Shown one piece after another: positions 1 to 20,239 of a DNA stretch of 64,000 bases. The position numbers and the translations under genes were made by a program. The notes beneath the pieces were generated by a model that was given only the letters and a program-made list of their open reading frames with translations, searched no databases and was not told the DNA's origin. Source of the stretch: Aphrophora alni (lineage: Eukaryota > Arthropoda > Insecta > Hemiptera > Aphrophoridae). The DNA lies in the NCBI GenBank assembly GCA_963513935.1, contig OY740768.1, positions 38,868,368-38,932,367 on the forward strand. Reading direction: 5' to 3'. Each line of letters starts with the position of its first letter. Position 1 is the first letter of the stretch.

Positions 1-1466
1 TATCTACCTAGGGCAATGCTTATTTCCACCCTAGGTGATTTACTGAAGATTCCTGCTCCGACTCCTTGGGCGGTGCGAGAGCCATCAGTGTAGAATTCTA
101 AGCTCTTAGCTGTAGCCGCTATTCCTTCTATCATGTCCTCCTCGTGTGGAATACACATATCGAAGGGCTGTGTCCATGAGATTTTATTAATCATATAATC
201 TTGTCTCATAGTTAGAATTGAATCATAAGATTTAAAAGTACGGATTGTGCCATGCCCCTTAGGCCACCGGCTATCTCTCCACATTCCAGAGCAATATACT
301 TTGTATGCTGCCAGACTTGCTTCTGCTATGATGCTGAAGTTAATCGGGTCTATTCCCAAGAGAGTTTCAAGAGCTGTAGTAGGTGTGCTTCTGAAAGCTC
401 CTGAGATGCATAGACAGGCCAACCTTTGTATACTCATTAGCCTGTTAGTTGTAACGGTTTGGAGAGCTTTTGTCCACCACACCAGCGATCCATACTGAAG
501 TTGTGGTTTAACCACTGCTTCATATAGCCATCTAATCATGGCTGGACGAAGTCCCCAGTTCTTTCCCAAAAGGCGTTTACAACTCATTAAAGATTTCGTT
601 GCTTTTTGGATACTATGTTCTACATGTTTGTTCCAAGTAAGTCTTTTATCCAGTATCACCCCTAGATATTTGACCTCTTCTGATAGGCGCAAACGTGTTC
701 CTCCTAGACTGATATCAATGTTATCTAGTTTGATTCTCCTTGTAAAGGGTACTATGATGGCCTTTTCCGGGTTTACAGCCAGGCCCTCATCCCTGCACCA
801 GTTATGAATTATCCTCAGAGCTGTGTTCATTAGGTCTGATATTATGTTAGTATGTTTACCTTTAATTATCACGACAATGTCATCTGCGTTACTTTGCGTG
901 TAATATCCCATATTATTTAATTTTATAATTAGGGAATCTACTACCATATTCCACAGTAGAGGAGAAAGTATACCACCTTGAGGGGTACCTTTAATGGCGG
1001 ACACATCAAGTTCCTCGCCATACTGGATTGCTCGGATGGTTCTACTACTGAGCAATGACCTAAGCCAATTGCAGGTGGTCATATCCAGTCCTCGGGTTTC
1101 AGCTGCAGTAACAATTGACTTATAAGCCGTGTTATCAAAGGCGCCCTGAAAATCAATATATGCTCCAAGAGCCACCTCTTTGGACGCTAACGAGTCCTCA
1201 ATCCTGCTAACTAGCTGATGCAGTGCTGTTTCGCAGGATTTTCCTGACTGATATGCGAATTGGTTACAATGAATAGGGTTAACTGATATTACCTCATTTT
1301 GTATGTGAACTTGTAACACTCTCTCCATAGTCTTCAATAGAACGGATGATAAGCAGATTGGACGAAACGACTTGGGGTCTGTATAATTACCCTTGCCAGG
1401 TTTCGGAATAAATACTACCCTGCTAAGTGTCCAGTAAGACGGCACGTAACCTAGGGTACCGATACA
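1..1466 (-). mobile_element. 5'-truncated non-LTR (LINE) retrotransposon: reverse transcriptase plus RNase H, runs off left edge
   Basis: Read on the minus strand, one frame stays open from about 1466 to the window edge. It begins in the first reverse-transcriptase block (VVFIPKPGKG, then SFRPICLSSVLLKTMERV). Motif A follows (AYIDFQGAFDN, about 1140-1164), then motif B (GTPQGGILSPLLWN, about 950-989) and the catalytic box NADDIV (873-890), then KYLGVILD and LTWNKHVE of the thumb region. An RNase H domain starts with YTDGS at 79-93. In the catalytic box both aspartates are kept but the usual tyrosine is asparagine. Just upstream of 1466 the frame meets a stop in unrelated AT-rich DNA and there is no start codon. 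This is the usual 5' truncation of a LINE. The domain order suggests the Jockey/R1/I side of the LINEs; the exact clade is uncertain. The 3' end lies outside the window. Confidence 0.93.
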
Positions 1467-2437
1467 TTAGTTTTGTATATCCCTAAATAGTTATTCTATT
1501 TGAGACCTTATTTATAATAAGTAAGTATAATATCATTACAATATAAGTAATAACAATATGACATAAATATTTTAAGACGAACATATTTTTTTTAAAGAAC
1601 CGAAGTTAGGTTGAATAAATTAACTAGATAAACACCAAAATTTAAACGTATTATATTCTGAGTTCTGAACAGTATGATTTCATAAAATATTTAATCCTGA
1701 CAAATTGAGGCAAGAGCAATTTGTCTTCAATTGACTTGCTACTTGCCGAAGTTATGTGTCTTTTTAATACATTGGATTCAATCAATTCATCACTGATAAT
1801 TACAAATTGAGAGAAATCCTGTGAATATTAATGGTTGTCCAGTTCCAGTTATTGGATTTTATAGTCTATTACAATTATGTATATTTAGGTAGGGAGTGGA
1901 GTTTTGGATGGTCCAGACATGAAACTTCCGAATCTCTCGTCACTTGATTCTCTGGTTTAAGTAGTTTCAATTATGTGGATTATACTTTTTTAGCAGATAC
2001 ATCACCAACATGTAGATTATAACTGTGTAGGCACAAACATACAACAAGTAGTATGAGCTCTGGAAAGATTATTTTCTGAACCAACAACAAAAAAAAAACA
2101 AGCCAGCTTTGTTTTTCAAACTAACACTTAAACAGGTTTACCGCATGTCGTTATTTAGACCTATCACTGCTCTCGTAACTTTCATTGAATTTTGCATGTA
2201 TTAAAACACTCTCTTTGATCGTAGCCTACATGTAATTCGACATGGTGATTTCGTACTAGGTAACTTAATAACTATGACTTTTTAAATTTAATTTCAACAA
2301 ATTAGATGCAAAATATATAACATTCAATATTAAATAAATAATGAAATAGATTGGAACTATAGTTTATCTTCTGCAAGCTTTCAAAAATAAACTAAATAAG
2401 TTACAATAACTCTTGAAAACTTATTAAGTTATTATTA
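1467..2437. other. Intergenic AT-rich DNA with a weak interspersed repeat
   Basis: No gene is visible. The stretch 1985-2110 resembles 47788-47910 (both have AGCAGATACA followed by a run ending ACAAG-CCAGC), so it is probably a decayed interspersed repeat copy. The rest is unassigned. Confidence 0.4.
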
Positions 2438-2457
2438 TTAGGTTAGGTTAGGTTAGG
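2438..2457 (+). repeat. Four TTAGG units (interstitial telomere-type repeat)
   Basis: Four perfect consecutive TTAGG units, the ancestral insect telomere repeat, lie within AT-rich DNA. Four units is too short to call a telomere; it may be a chance array or a scar of end repair. Confidence 0.75.
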
Positions 2458-2790
2458 TATGATTATTTCTTTATTTTTAGGCGAAATTGCAAAATCGTTA
2501 AGGGTGAAAAATTCTATATAATATTGGAAATAATATTTACACGTTTGGTAAAATATCTCAGCAAATTAAAAAATAAATCATTGTTTTAAATATTTGGCCG
2601 CCATCCTGGAGCGTTGCATCATTTTCAATTTTTTGGTTTAACAAAAAACACATAGGTTGATTTTGAATTAAGGCACAGAAAATTTACTGTCATATGTAAG
2701 TTAACGTATTTTTACTAAAGCTTGTATACATGACTTGTGTACTTAAAACTATTATACTTTTAAAGTAAAAATTAATGTTTATAAAATAAG

Positions 2791-2792
<2 letters not shown>

Positions 2793-2844
<52 letters not shown>
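2793..2844. repeat. (TA)n microsatellite
   Basis: About 52 bp of uninterrupted AT dinucleotides. Confidence 0.95.
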
Positions 2845-2845
<1 letters not shown>

Positions 2846-2939
2846 CTAAATTTAACTTAGGTAACAATCATAACTTTTAGCAAACAATTTGGTACTAATT
2901 CCTGTTTAAATGAGTCACAAATAGATTAAATTAATTTAG

Positions 2940-3015
2940 TTTTGAACTAAAATTATATATCGTAAGTTCTTTACATTATTGTAAACCATGTAATAAATTA
3001 TTTGTAAAAATATTC
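2940..3015 (+). repeat. Interspersed repeat copy 1 of 3
   Basis: Contains an AATTATATA..CGTAAGTTCTTTA block followed by TGTAAACCATGTAATAAATTA. The same order of words recurs at about 51107-51225 and 61872-61990, so this is a dispersed repeat of unknown class. Confidence 0.5.
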
Positions 3016-6000
3016 CGTATATAATTGGTATACAGTTAAGGATGAAATATCGATTTGTCAAAGATTTCTCTGAGTTAAAAAAAAAAGCTTTATAAAGTTT
3101 CAGATAACTTTTAACAACAGGTGTTGAATTAACCAAGGATTCTCACGAATAACTTTGGCAAGTTAGAAAGTAAATTGCATTGTATATAAATAATAATATT
3201 CTCTTTATTCCAGGTTTGAAATCACTGATGTGTAGATTACCTTACAATAAGGAAACTGAACTAAATACACTTTATTGTCACTTATTTTATGAAAGGTCGG
3301 AAAAAGTTTTTACTTCTTTATAAGTATAAGTATAAGATAAATTCGGATCTCACGCTTGTTTTAATACAACTATCAAATTATTTAAAAGTGGCGAGTTGTG
3401 TATTTAGAAAGGGTTGCTGAGTGAAAATCTACTATTTTGTAAATAATAATTTAAAATACTTAAAGTAAATATTCAACAGCTTCCTGACACTATCTGAAAT
3501 TTAAAAATTTTAAATTTGAGCAGTTTAAAGGTGACACACCAGGGTCTAAAATAGTATATTGGTAGTAGATTGAAATTTTTATTGTATTTGAGACATTAGA
3601 CATACATAAGAATGTAAATTGTATGCTTTTTTAAAATCAAGCCTAATTGTTTACTTGCACATAAAAAAGGGAAATAACACAAAAGATCAAGAAAAGTGAA
3701 ACGTTATAGTATTATCCAAGAACAAAGCGCATGGTCAATTTTTAGTTCATACAAAATGATTTTATTTTGATAATTTCACCCGATTTTTAGGGGTTAATTA
3801 TGAAACATCGTAATAAAGCATATGGTAATTTCAACATATTTGCTGCTTTTAAAATCGTATTTATTTTTAATACTTACGTTGTAGATGTATTAAATTGATA
3901 ACAAACTTTGAAATAAAATGTATCAATAATAACAAATGGTGAATAATATTAAGTGTTTAACATGACGCAATACTACGTGGTTACTGATACAAATTTGATT
4001 CATGATTTGTGATGTCCTTTGTAATAGACTTGTTTACGGTTATAGACTGAGTGATTAATTCTCTAGGTTTGGCCATTATACGCAAGATAATATACTATGA
4101 AACATTACAGTAATAACTATGTTAGAGTACTGAACATTGTGAAAGTAATAACTCTTTGATATAAGAATTGAAGGAATAAATTTATAAAAAAATATTATGA
4201 CAAATTTAGAAAAAAACTATGTAGTTCTCTACTATCTTAAAGGAAATTTCAACACAGATACAGATCTGAATCTCAGAAAATGTAATAAATAAGAATAAAA
4301 ATAGGACAGTCTTATAATTGCTACAGAAACTAAAAACAAAATAACAAAAAGACCACAAAAAATATAATAATATTTGAGGATGTATTAGTAAAATTTTATT
4401 ATATATAATAATACAAAAAGCGTGACCAATATAACTAGTAAAATGTTTAACAAATAATTTTATATTAAAATTTGTTAAAGATAAAGAAACGTTTAACAAC
4501 ATTGTTATTTATAACATATTAAAGTAGTGATGATAGTGGTAAGTAAAAGAATCATATAACATGGATTATAGAAAATTTAAAGACTTTTTTATTTTCTTGA
4601 AAGATATTTTCCAGTAAAAGATATTTATTGGATAAAATAATATTAATTAAAAGAAAACAATGAATATTAAAATTATTACCAAGAAACAACGCCTTATAAT
4701 ATTTGTAGAAGTAGCCTATAAATTAGTTTCTGACTTTCTTGCAGTGACTTTACCACATAACCTTTATACGAGTAGATGCAAAGAGCAGAGGAGATTCGTG
4801 CGTGCCTCCAACCAACTCGTGTGAACGCTAACAATAAATGAAAAATTAATTATAATAAATGATTATTAATGTATTTTTTATTATATCCCGTTTAATTTCT
4901 ATGTAATTATTGTGGAAATATATTTCACGACACCTGATTTAACGTCACATTTCTGATGATTTTATTACATGAATACAAACACATTAAAATCACAAAATTC
5001 CGATCTCTCCAATATATTCATGTAGCAGTCATTCAATAACAGTTTATTGTATTCCAATAATGTTAAATTTGAATTGGGATGATTTTTTAATATAATACTT
5101 AAATCGTTGGCTGATAATTGGATATACTGTATAATTGATACATCTTATTTTCAGTAATCGATTTTGATTGTTTGATCTAAATGTTTATTATAATTCATTC
5201 CCATGTATTTTTTGTGTGTTATTTGTTTCTTTGTATTATTTTTTGTATAATATTATGAAAGGTTTAATGGCGAAAGTCATTGGAGTTGGGGATTGTTTAA
5301 CAGTTTTGTTTCCTCTGCAAAGTGGTAACTGTTCATTGGTATGTTAAATGATCTATGTATAAAACCATAGTTTACAGCAATATTTTTGACATATGGTGGT
5401 GTGAAGTAGCATGGATTCGTATTGCATTACAGTAGAGTTTAATTTATGTTTACTAAGGAGTGATGATGAGGTTCAAATAATTTATAAGAAGTGTAGATTT
5501 TGGATATTGTAAAGAAGTGTAGCTTACTGCACTGAAATAGCAAAATCAAATAACACCATCACGCCATTAGGCCAGTAGTGTGTCATTTGTAAGACAGTTC
5601 ACCTTGTTGGGTTTCTAGCAGTAGTTTTAAAAGTTGTGAATAGTTGTGTTAATGTAAAGTGTTATAATTTTGCTATGGCAGGAGCATGGGTTGTTGTCAA
5701 ATAAAAAATTTAAAAGGTAATGTTCTTAAAAGTCGCAGTATGGAAATTGTTTCAAATGTATATAAATTAATTATAAAAAGAAACAAACAACAAAACTGTG
5801 ACAATTCCGTTGACTAAATCACGACTTATCATTCATTACTTTAAGAGAATTGAAACGGAACAATTTCATTTAGGTTTTGTAAAAAAAAATATATTTATAG
5901 ATACATCCTAAACAACAATAACAACCTTTATAAATCATATAAGCATTATAACAACTAACCCAAGGGGTCTATGCTAAAGGTTAAATATTAAATATTTAAA

Positions 6001-7728
6001 TCGAACAATTATCTAAAACTTTTCCACAGACGAAAGTCACCTGACCAAGAGATGATATTTCATAGTAGACTAAAAGTGATGTGTTTCTAATGATTTAATA
6101 TTCATTTTTCACACTAAAATACATTATTTAATTAATTATTATACAATTACTATTTGTTCTGTTTGAATCTACTGATGCATCTAAACATAAATATAAACTC
6201 AAGAATCACTCTAATAGTGTACGGTAGGCTTAACAATCACGTGATATGTTTTTCATGTGTGTAGCGCTCATTTGCGTCACTTAGATAGAGATAATGTGTT
6301 GCACTATCAAAGGATTGCTATTAGTTCGGGTGCAGCGTGCACAGTTACGCTGGGCCTGGAGTCGTTGATAGACATTTTCTGTGAAAGTCAATTAATTCCG
6401 TAATGACTTCTTTTGTCAATTTACTTCTTATTAAGATTTTTCTCCGGGATATTATTTGTTTTTTCACTGTACATTGTCAGAGAGGTTAATTATTTTAAAG
6501 GAAAACTATATTTAACCCAGTTTTTACTGTAATATTAGGAAATAAATATTTTCATAATATAGTTATTTTTAAATTGTATTCCATTACGTATTTTTACAAT
6601 TTTTAGTCAGTCTATATGTTGGTGCTTTAGTGAAATTACCATTGGTCGAATTGGGAGTTCGGATATTGTTATTTAGCGAGTGCTCTGAGGGTAGAACCGT
6701 CTGGTTATTATTTCACATAGATATGTATTATGATTTTTTTTAAAATAATATGTTTGGTTAATAGTTGATAATCTGTTTAATAAGTTGAGGTAATTCTGAG
6801 TGGGGTCTTTAGTTATTTTTTTAATTATTACTATTAAATAAATCATACACCTTGTTATTATACTGAGATTTATTCATTAATACTAAGGAATTCTCTATAT
6901 AAGTTTTTGTCATAACGGTATTTTTTGTTTGTTTATTTTAGCGTTCATTGTTTGGACTATGTTGATTTCTTTGTTGATGGACATTGGCCTGATTCTGTTG
7001 TTATAAATGAATGCTTTGTTACTAATAAGACATCTCGTATTGTTTTCCTAACCTATATGTTGTCAATGCATAGCTGATTCAATATTTATTAAAGCTGATT
7101 GAAAGTTATGATTTTAAAAGATTATATTTCAGACCTTTATCAAGTACATTTATTTCTAATTCCGATACATTGATGTTTGTTAATATAATAGTCCTTGGAT
7201 AAAATTCATGCTCAGTAAAGTTTGTGTTAATGTTTAGGTTGTTACTAAATATAGATATTTGTGAACCTTTGAGAATTTATTTGATTTTTCATTTTCCATT
7301 TTATACTTAACTCAATATGTAACATTAATTTTACTTGGTTAAGATCATTCCATCAATGAAATAGGCTATTGGACATTATGTTACGTCTTTTTCTCATAAT
7401 TCATATATGTAATATATGGTAAATAATTTATTTTGATTTAAATTACACTATATTGTCAATATAGGTGTGCAGTAACAATCTTGTTATAATTTTCTAGAGG
7501 GTGGAATATTTGTAGAAACTATGTCCAGATTTGTATTTTCTTTTTATATTTTAGATGATCCTTATTTAATATCGTCCAAACTAATAACTACGTATCGATG
7601 ATATATTTAGTGTTATTAGTGAATGGATAATTATTATATTTGATATTAATGAGCATACAACGACGATATTTTATAATAATTTTACGGTGACATCTTTGAT
7701 TGTAAAGAAATATGAAACAAAATATATA

Positions 7729-7870
<142 letters not shown>

Positions 7871-8089
7871 TGAGAGGAATTTCGTTTTCCCTTATTTATA
7901 GTGGATACTTTTCTATGAGAGTGTAATTACGCTTGGAAAATATTTATTTCATATACTAGTTGTTGACTGATTTTATTCCTTTATTGATGGATTTCAAAAA
8001 ATTACATTATAATGAAATTGTTGTTTGCTTGATGGCGTTATAATATAATAATTTTCTCTATTGTAAAAGCTAATAGAGGTATCGAATGA

Positions 8090-8226
8090 ATGTTTGCATA
8101 TCAATTTACAAATTTGCAGAATTTGACGTCTTTGTTAAAAGCATATTTATTAGAGGAAATGCATTATTCCTATAAGTTTTACTATTCATAAGATAATATT
8201 TAATTGAACTGTACAATATAAATACA
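8090..8226 (+). promoter_or_regulatory. Upstream region of receptor gene A, conserved in a second copy
   Basis: The 135 bp before the start codon of gene A, beginning GAATGTTTGCATATCAATT, are recognisably similar to 52355-52491, which precede a decayed exon 1. This shows that the duplicated unit included the 5' flank. It is a plausible promoter location by position; no specific core element can be asserted. Confidence 0.4.
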
Positions 8227-14315
<6,089 letters not shown>

Positions 14316-16680
14316 GATGGTGCGTGTAAAATAAAATATTATTATAATTTAATAAAATCTACTTAAGAAAGATAAAAATAATAATTTAATATGATGTTAG
14401 AACACATTTTAGAACTTGATAGTAATTTAATATAAATTCGTGGAATTGATTGTTTACAACTGTATGTTATTAGTGAATATTGAATTATTAATAATTAATG
14501 TATATCTTGATTGTAACTTAATTATACTTCTTCTGATTTGACTATATGTATTTAAGTATCTTGATTTAATTTATTAAAAATCATCTGAATTTTGTTATCT
14601 AATAATACAACTACAGGAACTTTTCTCCTAAAAGTGATAAAGATAAAAGCTTATTTTTAAAAATTTCATTTATAGCCTTTACTTAAAATGCTGTTTTGAA
14701 TCGTCACAATATCATTATAATTATGACTGCTCGTTTAATATATGTGAACAAGCGTTTTTAACACTTACAAATTACCTCAACTACCACACGGCAAACATTC
14801 AAAGGTTTTCTTTAGTCATACATGTTAAATGTTTTTTCGTAGATTTTGTTCATCAAATACTCTTGACATATATTTACTGTAACATATTACTGTCCACTAG
14901 TTTTTCACTATGTATAAAATTTGATTTACTTCTTAAATTTCACGCCTTTGAAAATTTTTTTAAATGTTTAAAACAGCTTAATTTTTAAGGCAGAGTTCAT
15001 CACCTGTTTAGTAACGCGAGCGTGTTATGCCTGTAGACCATTGTGTGGAGCGGAATGAGAGGAGAGGTCCAGACAACTGATTAGATTCACGATAAGCGCT
15101 CGGTATCAGTCTGCCATACAAAGTGTAACTGATATCAATGGCTCGTCACTACACATTTTCGTAAACCTGTCTCCTAGCTTCATTTATATTTACGTTTTGC
15201 GATCTATTTTTATTACGACGCTGTAGTTAGTTGTGTTACCAGGTTTTCCGTTTAAGTTTAGTATTCCATTTTAAGATAATATTATTTTCACACAAGCAGA
15301 GTTCATTTTCATGACCTATTTTATCATAAGTCTCCTTATTTATCATAAAACTCCTTTAAACTTCTGTACTCCTGTTTTAAAGTTTTAGTCTTTTTTAGTT
15401 TTAGAAATTTTGCATGACCACAAAATCTAAACATTTTAAAACAATTTCTAAAAAGTAATTTGAATTAAGAAATGTGATCATTTCTGACGTAAATAAGATT
15501 CGAGTTTTATGATGATTCAGGTTGCAATTATAATATGTATTACTGTATTAATTTCTTTTCATTCTACAGAATAAGAACATTACAAATTTAACGGAAATTT
15601 AAATCTAAACGCAGCTATTTTTTCCAATATTCTTATAAAAGCACTTTGTAATACTAAAAGCCGGAAACTGGAAAGTATAAAAATGTTGTCTACTCTATAC
15701 AACGTGTAGCATTTTTCAAACTGGATGTATTTTTGAAATTTGAGCTAAACATTTTTTTCTCATTTTATAGACAAAAATATCTGCTAGTTTGAGACTTTAC
15801 ATGGAATATTTTGCAAAGGTAAACCGAGTTCTATCAGTTTTATGAAATATAAGAGACGCAAACATAATTGATGAGTTTTGTAACGTCTTTCATTAACAGA
15901 TATAGGAAGACTATTTTTAACAGTGAGTTAAGGCAGATATTTAAAATTCTCTAATTTGAAAACTCATTAAATGTTACATATTGTTATCACGTGCTTTATT
16001 TTTTGTTTATTTCACGATTCATTTTAATATTTAATTAAACTATTAATTCATGCTACCTGTGTCCGAACTTGATTTATTTATATTTTTATATATGAATTAC
16101 AAATGTTTAAAATACAAAACTGTGATGCTACCACCAATTAAATGTTTCTGTGAATACCCAGTCAATATTCTATGCATTTCCGTTAATGTTATTGGCTTAC
16201 CTACTTCAGCAGTTATGTTTTTACACATTTTGTGCCGAATGATGATGTGGATGATTATTTATTGTTGAAAATACGCCTTGCTGTAGCTGGATATTGGAAT
16301 GTCTTTGATTCATAATTCTAGAATATAGATTATTATTTTCCAATATAAAGTAGATATATTCCCATTAGAACATGTAAATAAAATAATTTAAATTTATAAT
16401 TAAAGATTTTTTGATAATTTGATCATTCTGATAAATAGCAACCTAATAAAAGTTAAAAATTAATAAAATTTATTGTTTCTAATCCTATAAGTTTTTATTT
16501 CAATATTTTATTGTTAGTTTGATTAATACAATTATAATTTAAAACATATTATTATTATTTATACTATGATTAATTTGTTTACGCCAAGGTTCTCGAGGTT
16601 AAAAATTCATGTTTGATTTGTTAAATAAATATTGTAATATTTTACCATTTACGCTTGTAGCCTTACTGGATTGTTAATAA
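14316..16680. other. Intergenic, no gene recognised
   Basis: Short chance frames only (for example 16050-16268). A GC-richer patch at about 15000-15240 shows no recognisable coding or RNA signature. Confidence 0.4.
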
Positions 16681-17109
16681 TTAGTTAACTAATGTCAGTT
16701 ACCTTATGGTGAAGCTATGGAATAATCCTTGTTTTGATGTCCTTTTTGTATTTTCTGACATGACGCCTTTCGAGTATTTATCAGTTATTATCAAATGTAC
16801 TCGTAAAAATACACAACACAAACACTTAAACAACGCAAATTATTAACATTTAAGATAAAAACAAACTGATGTAGTTGACGATCGAGCCACATCGAGAACG
16901 GTCACCGACAACGTATGTCGCCAGTTTACTTTTATCTTAAATGTTAATAATTTGTGTTGTTTAAGTATTTGTGTAGTGTATTTTTACAAGTACATTTAAT
17001 AATGATTGATAAATAGTCGAAACGCGTCATGTGAGAAAATACAAAAAGGACATCAAAACATGGATTGTTCGACAGCTTCACCATAAGGTAACTGACATTA
17101 GTTAAGTAA
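16681..17109. mobile_element. Fold-back element: about 185-bp inverted repeats around a short spacer
   Basis: The left arm starts TTAGTTAACTAATGTCAGTT. It is matched in reverse complement by the right arm ending GACATTAGTTAAGTAA. The arms run about 185 bp each (about 16681-16866 and 16922-17109) with scattered mismatches, around a GC-richer spacer of about 55 bp. Each arm includes TTGATAAATAGTCGAAACG or a close variant. No open frame is present, so it is a non-autonomous fold-back element or a head-to-head pair of terminal repeats. Confidence 0.85.
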
Positions 17110-17549
17110 TATTTTTAATTCAATTATTTATATTGTTAGACAATGCTTAATGAACTTGCCCTTGAATTGATACTTAAGAAAATATTTATTAACAAAAACA
17201 GTAATAATTGAAAATACTGAATCTATGTTGATGTAGGTATTTACATATGTGTGTATTAGGTTGTAGGCTAGAATTAATTATGTTAATGTTATGTTTATGT
17301 TAATGAATAAGGGAAACCAAAGCTAAAATTTAAGAAGCGTTTATTTTTCAATCGATAACTTTTTGCTTCACAAAATGTTCAAAATATCTTCAATTACTAT
17401 AATGTAAAATATAAACTCCTATATTTCTTTTAATACAAAATTAAAATTGAAGCCTCTATTCAGGTGTTAAAGTTATTTGATATTGATGGATTGTTCATAT
17501 TATTGATATGGTTAGGTGGACTTTAGTCAACAGGTGTATATATACCAAC

Positions 17550-17600
17550 TGATACTCGACGTTTTTAAAGTGTATATCAACTCCCGTTGTCAAGTGAGAA
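17550..17600. repeat. Decayed copy of the 44-kb inverted-repeat arm
   Basis: CTCGACG, then a gap, then TATATCAACTCCCGTTGTCAAGTG follows the same order as the arm at 44067-44107 (ACGACGTTTCG, AATCAGCTCCCGTTATCAAGTG). Confidence 0.6.
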
Positions 17601-17604
17601 CCTA

Positions 17605-17607
<3 letters not shown>

Positions 17608-17647
<40 letters not shown>
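17608..17647. repeat. (TA)n microsatellite
   Basis: About 40 bp of AT dinucleotides. Confidence 0.95.
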
Positions 17648-17651
<4 letters not shown>

Positions 17652-20239
17652 GTATTATCTTAAGGCCATGTTTTTTCATTAAAGTTAAAACTAGTAATTT
17701 AAGATAGGAACCCGGTGTCTAAATATATAGAGAACAGTTAAACCAACTGGTACTCGGGACACTAAATTGGTGAGATAAAAAGATTTCTAACAGACACTCC
17801 ACAGGCATGGTAACAATGACAAATGCAAATTTTTGCAACATTTTAAGATTATTAATTACGTCAAGGACATTCAGTTGATGGATACACATATTTTTATATT
17901 CCAATTTTTTAAATAAGATTACAATTTTTATTTAAAGCAGAAATTATTGTAAATGTGTTCAAACTTATCTATCGTTTTTGAATAGTTTTAAACTATAAGA
18001 AACATTTTAAGACAATTTTTTGATTGAGTTTGTTTATCCATAAAGTTGTCTAAGCCCGTCAGTCATTATCACAAAAAAGTTGGTTCGATTAACTCAATAG
18101 TATCAAAATTGAAATGCGACATGTATCCCATTATTTAATAGAATTATTAAAGTTTTGACCAATTAGAGGAAAGGTTGTCAGGTGAAAATACTATGAGTTC
18201 AATAAAGACCCACAACTATTCAACGGTCGCTGGGGTTTAGGCCGATGAATTAAGAAGGTCTAAACTGAATGCCTCTGGAGTTTGGCATAGGGTGGGTCTA
18301 CAATAAACACATTTGCCTTTAGTAGAAACAGCTCAAGTGAGGGATCAATACATAAGTTAAACAAATGAATTTAATTTATATTGGTATGTAATTAGTATGT
18401 ATTTTGAAACAATGATAACCAGTTTTAAATCAGTTTTTATTTTCTTGGTTCCTGAATGTAACATATATTCAAAATTTGAAATTACTATTATTCTTTCATT
18501 TAATGATGCTTCAACACTAGTATTTTTTAAAGCGGTTTTAGTTCTAACCTTTTCAATTCAGAGTTTAAATATTACCCGCTTTACATATTTATACTTGGGA
18601 TAAACTTGGGATACTTTATTAGGGATGGTTTTTATTACTAGATATCTTTTTAAGTATTTAATTTCTTAAAAAAAATTATAGTATTTGAGTTTTAATACAT
18701 TTACTTTTTTTTATACATATTTCTATTTCTTTTGATTAATGTATAATATTTATTATTTTTTATTATCAACCTTCAATATATAAATCAAAGAAATTTGTCA
18801 CTTTTTCTATCTAACTTAATACTACAATAGTTTCCAGCTATTCCACTACAATTTATAAATTAAGCTACCTTTGAAATTATATTACGATGTTTAATTCTCT
18901 TCTTGAAAAGTAATTATTGTTCTTACAAAGACATAGACGATTTCGTTCTCTTGCTTCCAACCCCAAGTATCCTTATGGAATTAGTTTACATTGCCATTAC
19001 TTTAATGAAAATAATATTTATTGCCATGAGTGATTGCTATTTGCTATACAATAAGGTTCTGTGAGTTATAAATAGACGAGACAATTGAAAAATATTCTCC
19101 AAATAGGTTTTAATATGTATTTCAATTTTGTCATTATTTAAAACATTTTGCATTAGTTATTAAATTTTAAATTAAACATTATTATTTTTACAATTTTGTT
19201 GCACTAACAGCGATAAAAGGCCCTATGAAAAGGGGAGTACATGTCAAAAATAACGACATTTATATAAGGGTTAAATAATTAAGAAGGTTGGAAAAGAGCT
19301 TACCTCTTTAAGGAAATATTTGTACTTTCACTTTTTAGAAAACAAACACACGATTAATCCCAAAGGTTGAGAAGATAATTACAGCTGTAATTTTTATTAA
19401 AGGAAAACACAATTAAATTTTAGACTTTTCATACAACATAACAATATCAATTTTTTTAATTAAATTTTTTTTTTTGAAAATCTAAGTTATAGGGAACTTT
19501 AAAAACTTGTTATATTATTTAATTATTTAAACAACTTTAGTTTTGAAAATATTCCCTTAGGGACTGTGAGCCAAAAATTAGCTAATTTTATTACTCTTTA
19601 ATAGATAAGAAAACTGCTAAAATTCAAACATACTAATTTGAATACATTGTTTCTTAATATTGTTTTAAGAAAAACAAATTTGAACAAATATAAATTTTAG
19701 GTACATACATATTTTAGATGTAGTAAATTAATGTAAGAGATCCTTGTTTTGAAGATGTAAAATAACTTTGGTTGTTTCCTAAATTATTTCGCTTTATTTT
19801 AACTGTAATTCTGGAAACTGTATAAACTTTGAAAAGTTAAAAGCAACAATCATTAGCCAGAATCAAAAGGTCTGATTCACAAAATTAGTGTATTCAGAAA
19901 AAAGTAACTTCTGTTTTAAAAAATATACAACTAAAAATTTAAAAAATATTATTAAATCTGTAAAAAAATTATATATTTAAATAAAATTTGTTAATAAACG
20001 TTTATTAATTAAATGTTAAAAAAAAAAGAATTAGAAAATGCCTAATATTCTATTCAGCATCAATATTCGTTTTTTTTTTAATCTAAAGGAAAACTAGAAG
20101 AAAGAAGTTTAAAAATCTATTATTTTTATTAGTTAATTAAAGCTCAACAATTCCTCAAGATTGACTATGATTTAATTAAGTTTTTTCAAAAAGTTTTTTT
20201 TAATTCTAATTTTCTCAGGTAGCACATAGGCTACTTTTT

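Larger units (their letters stand above)
17110..20239. other. Intergenic, no gene recognised
   Basis: Holds a TA microsatellite (about 17608-17647). A short stretch at 17550-17600 (ATCAACTCCCGTTGTCAAGTG with a preceding CTCGACG) is a third, decayed copy of the arm motif of the 44-kb element. The frames at 17719-17904 and 18397-18603 show no family features. Confidence 0.4.

Noticed and set aside
247..807. Two plus-strand frames of 83 and 89 codons
   Set aside because: They lie antisense to the open LINE reverse-transcriptase and RNase H frame and show no domain of their own.
15000..15240. GC-richer patch considered as a tRNA, small RNA or promoter
   Set aside because: No cloverleaf arms, no box A/B pair and no coding frame could be made out.
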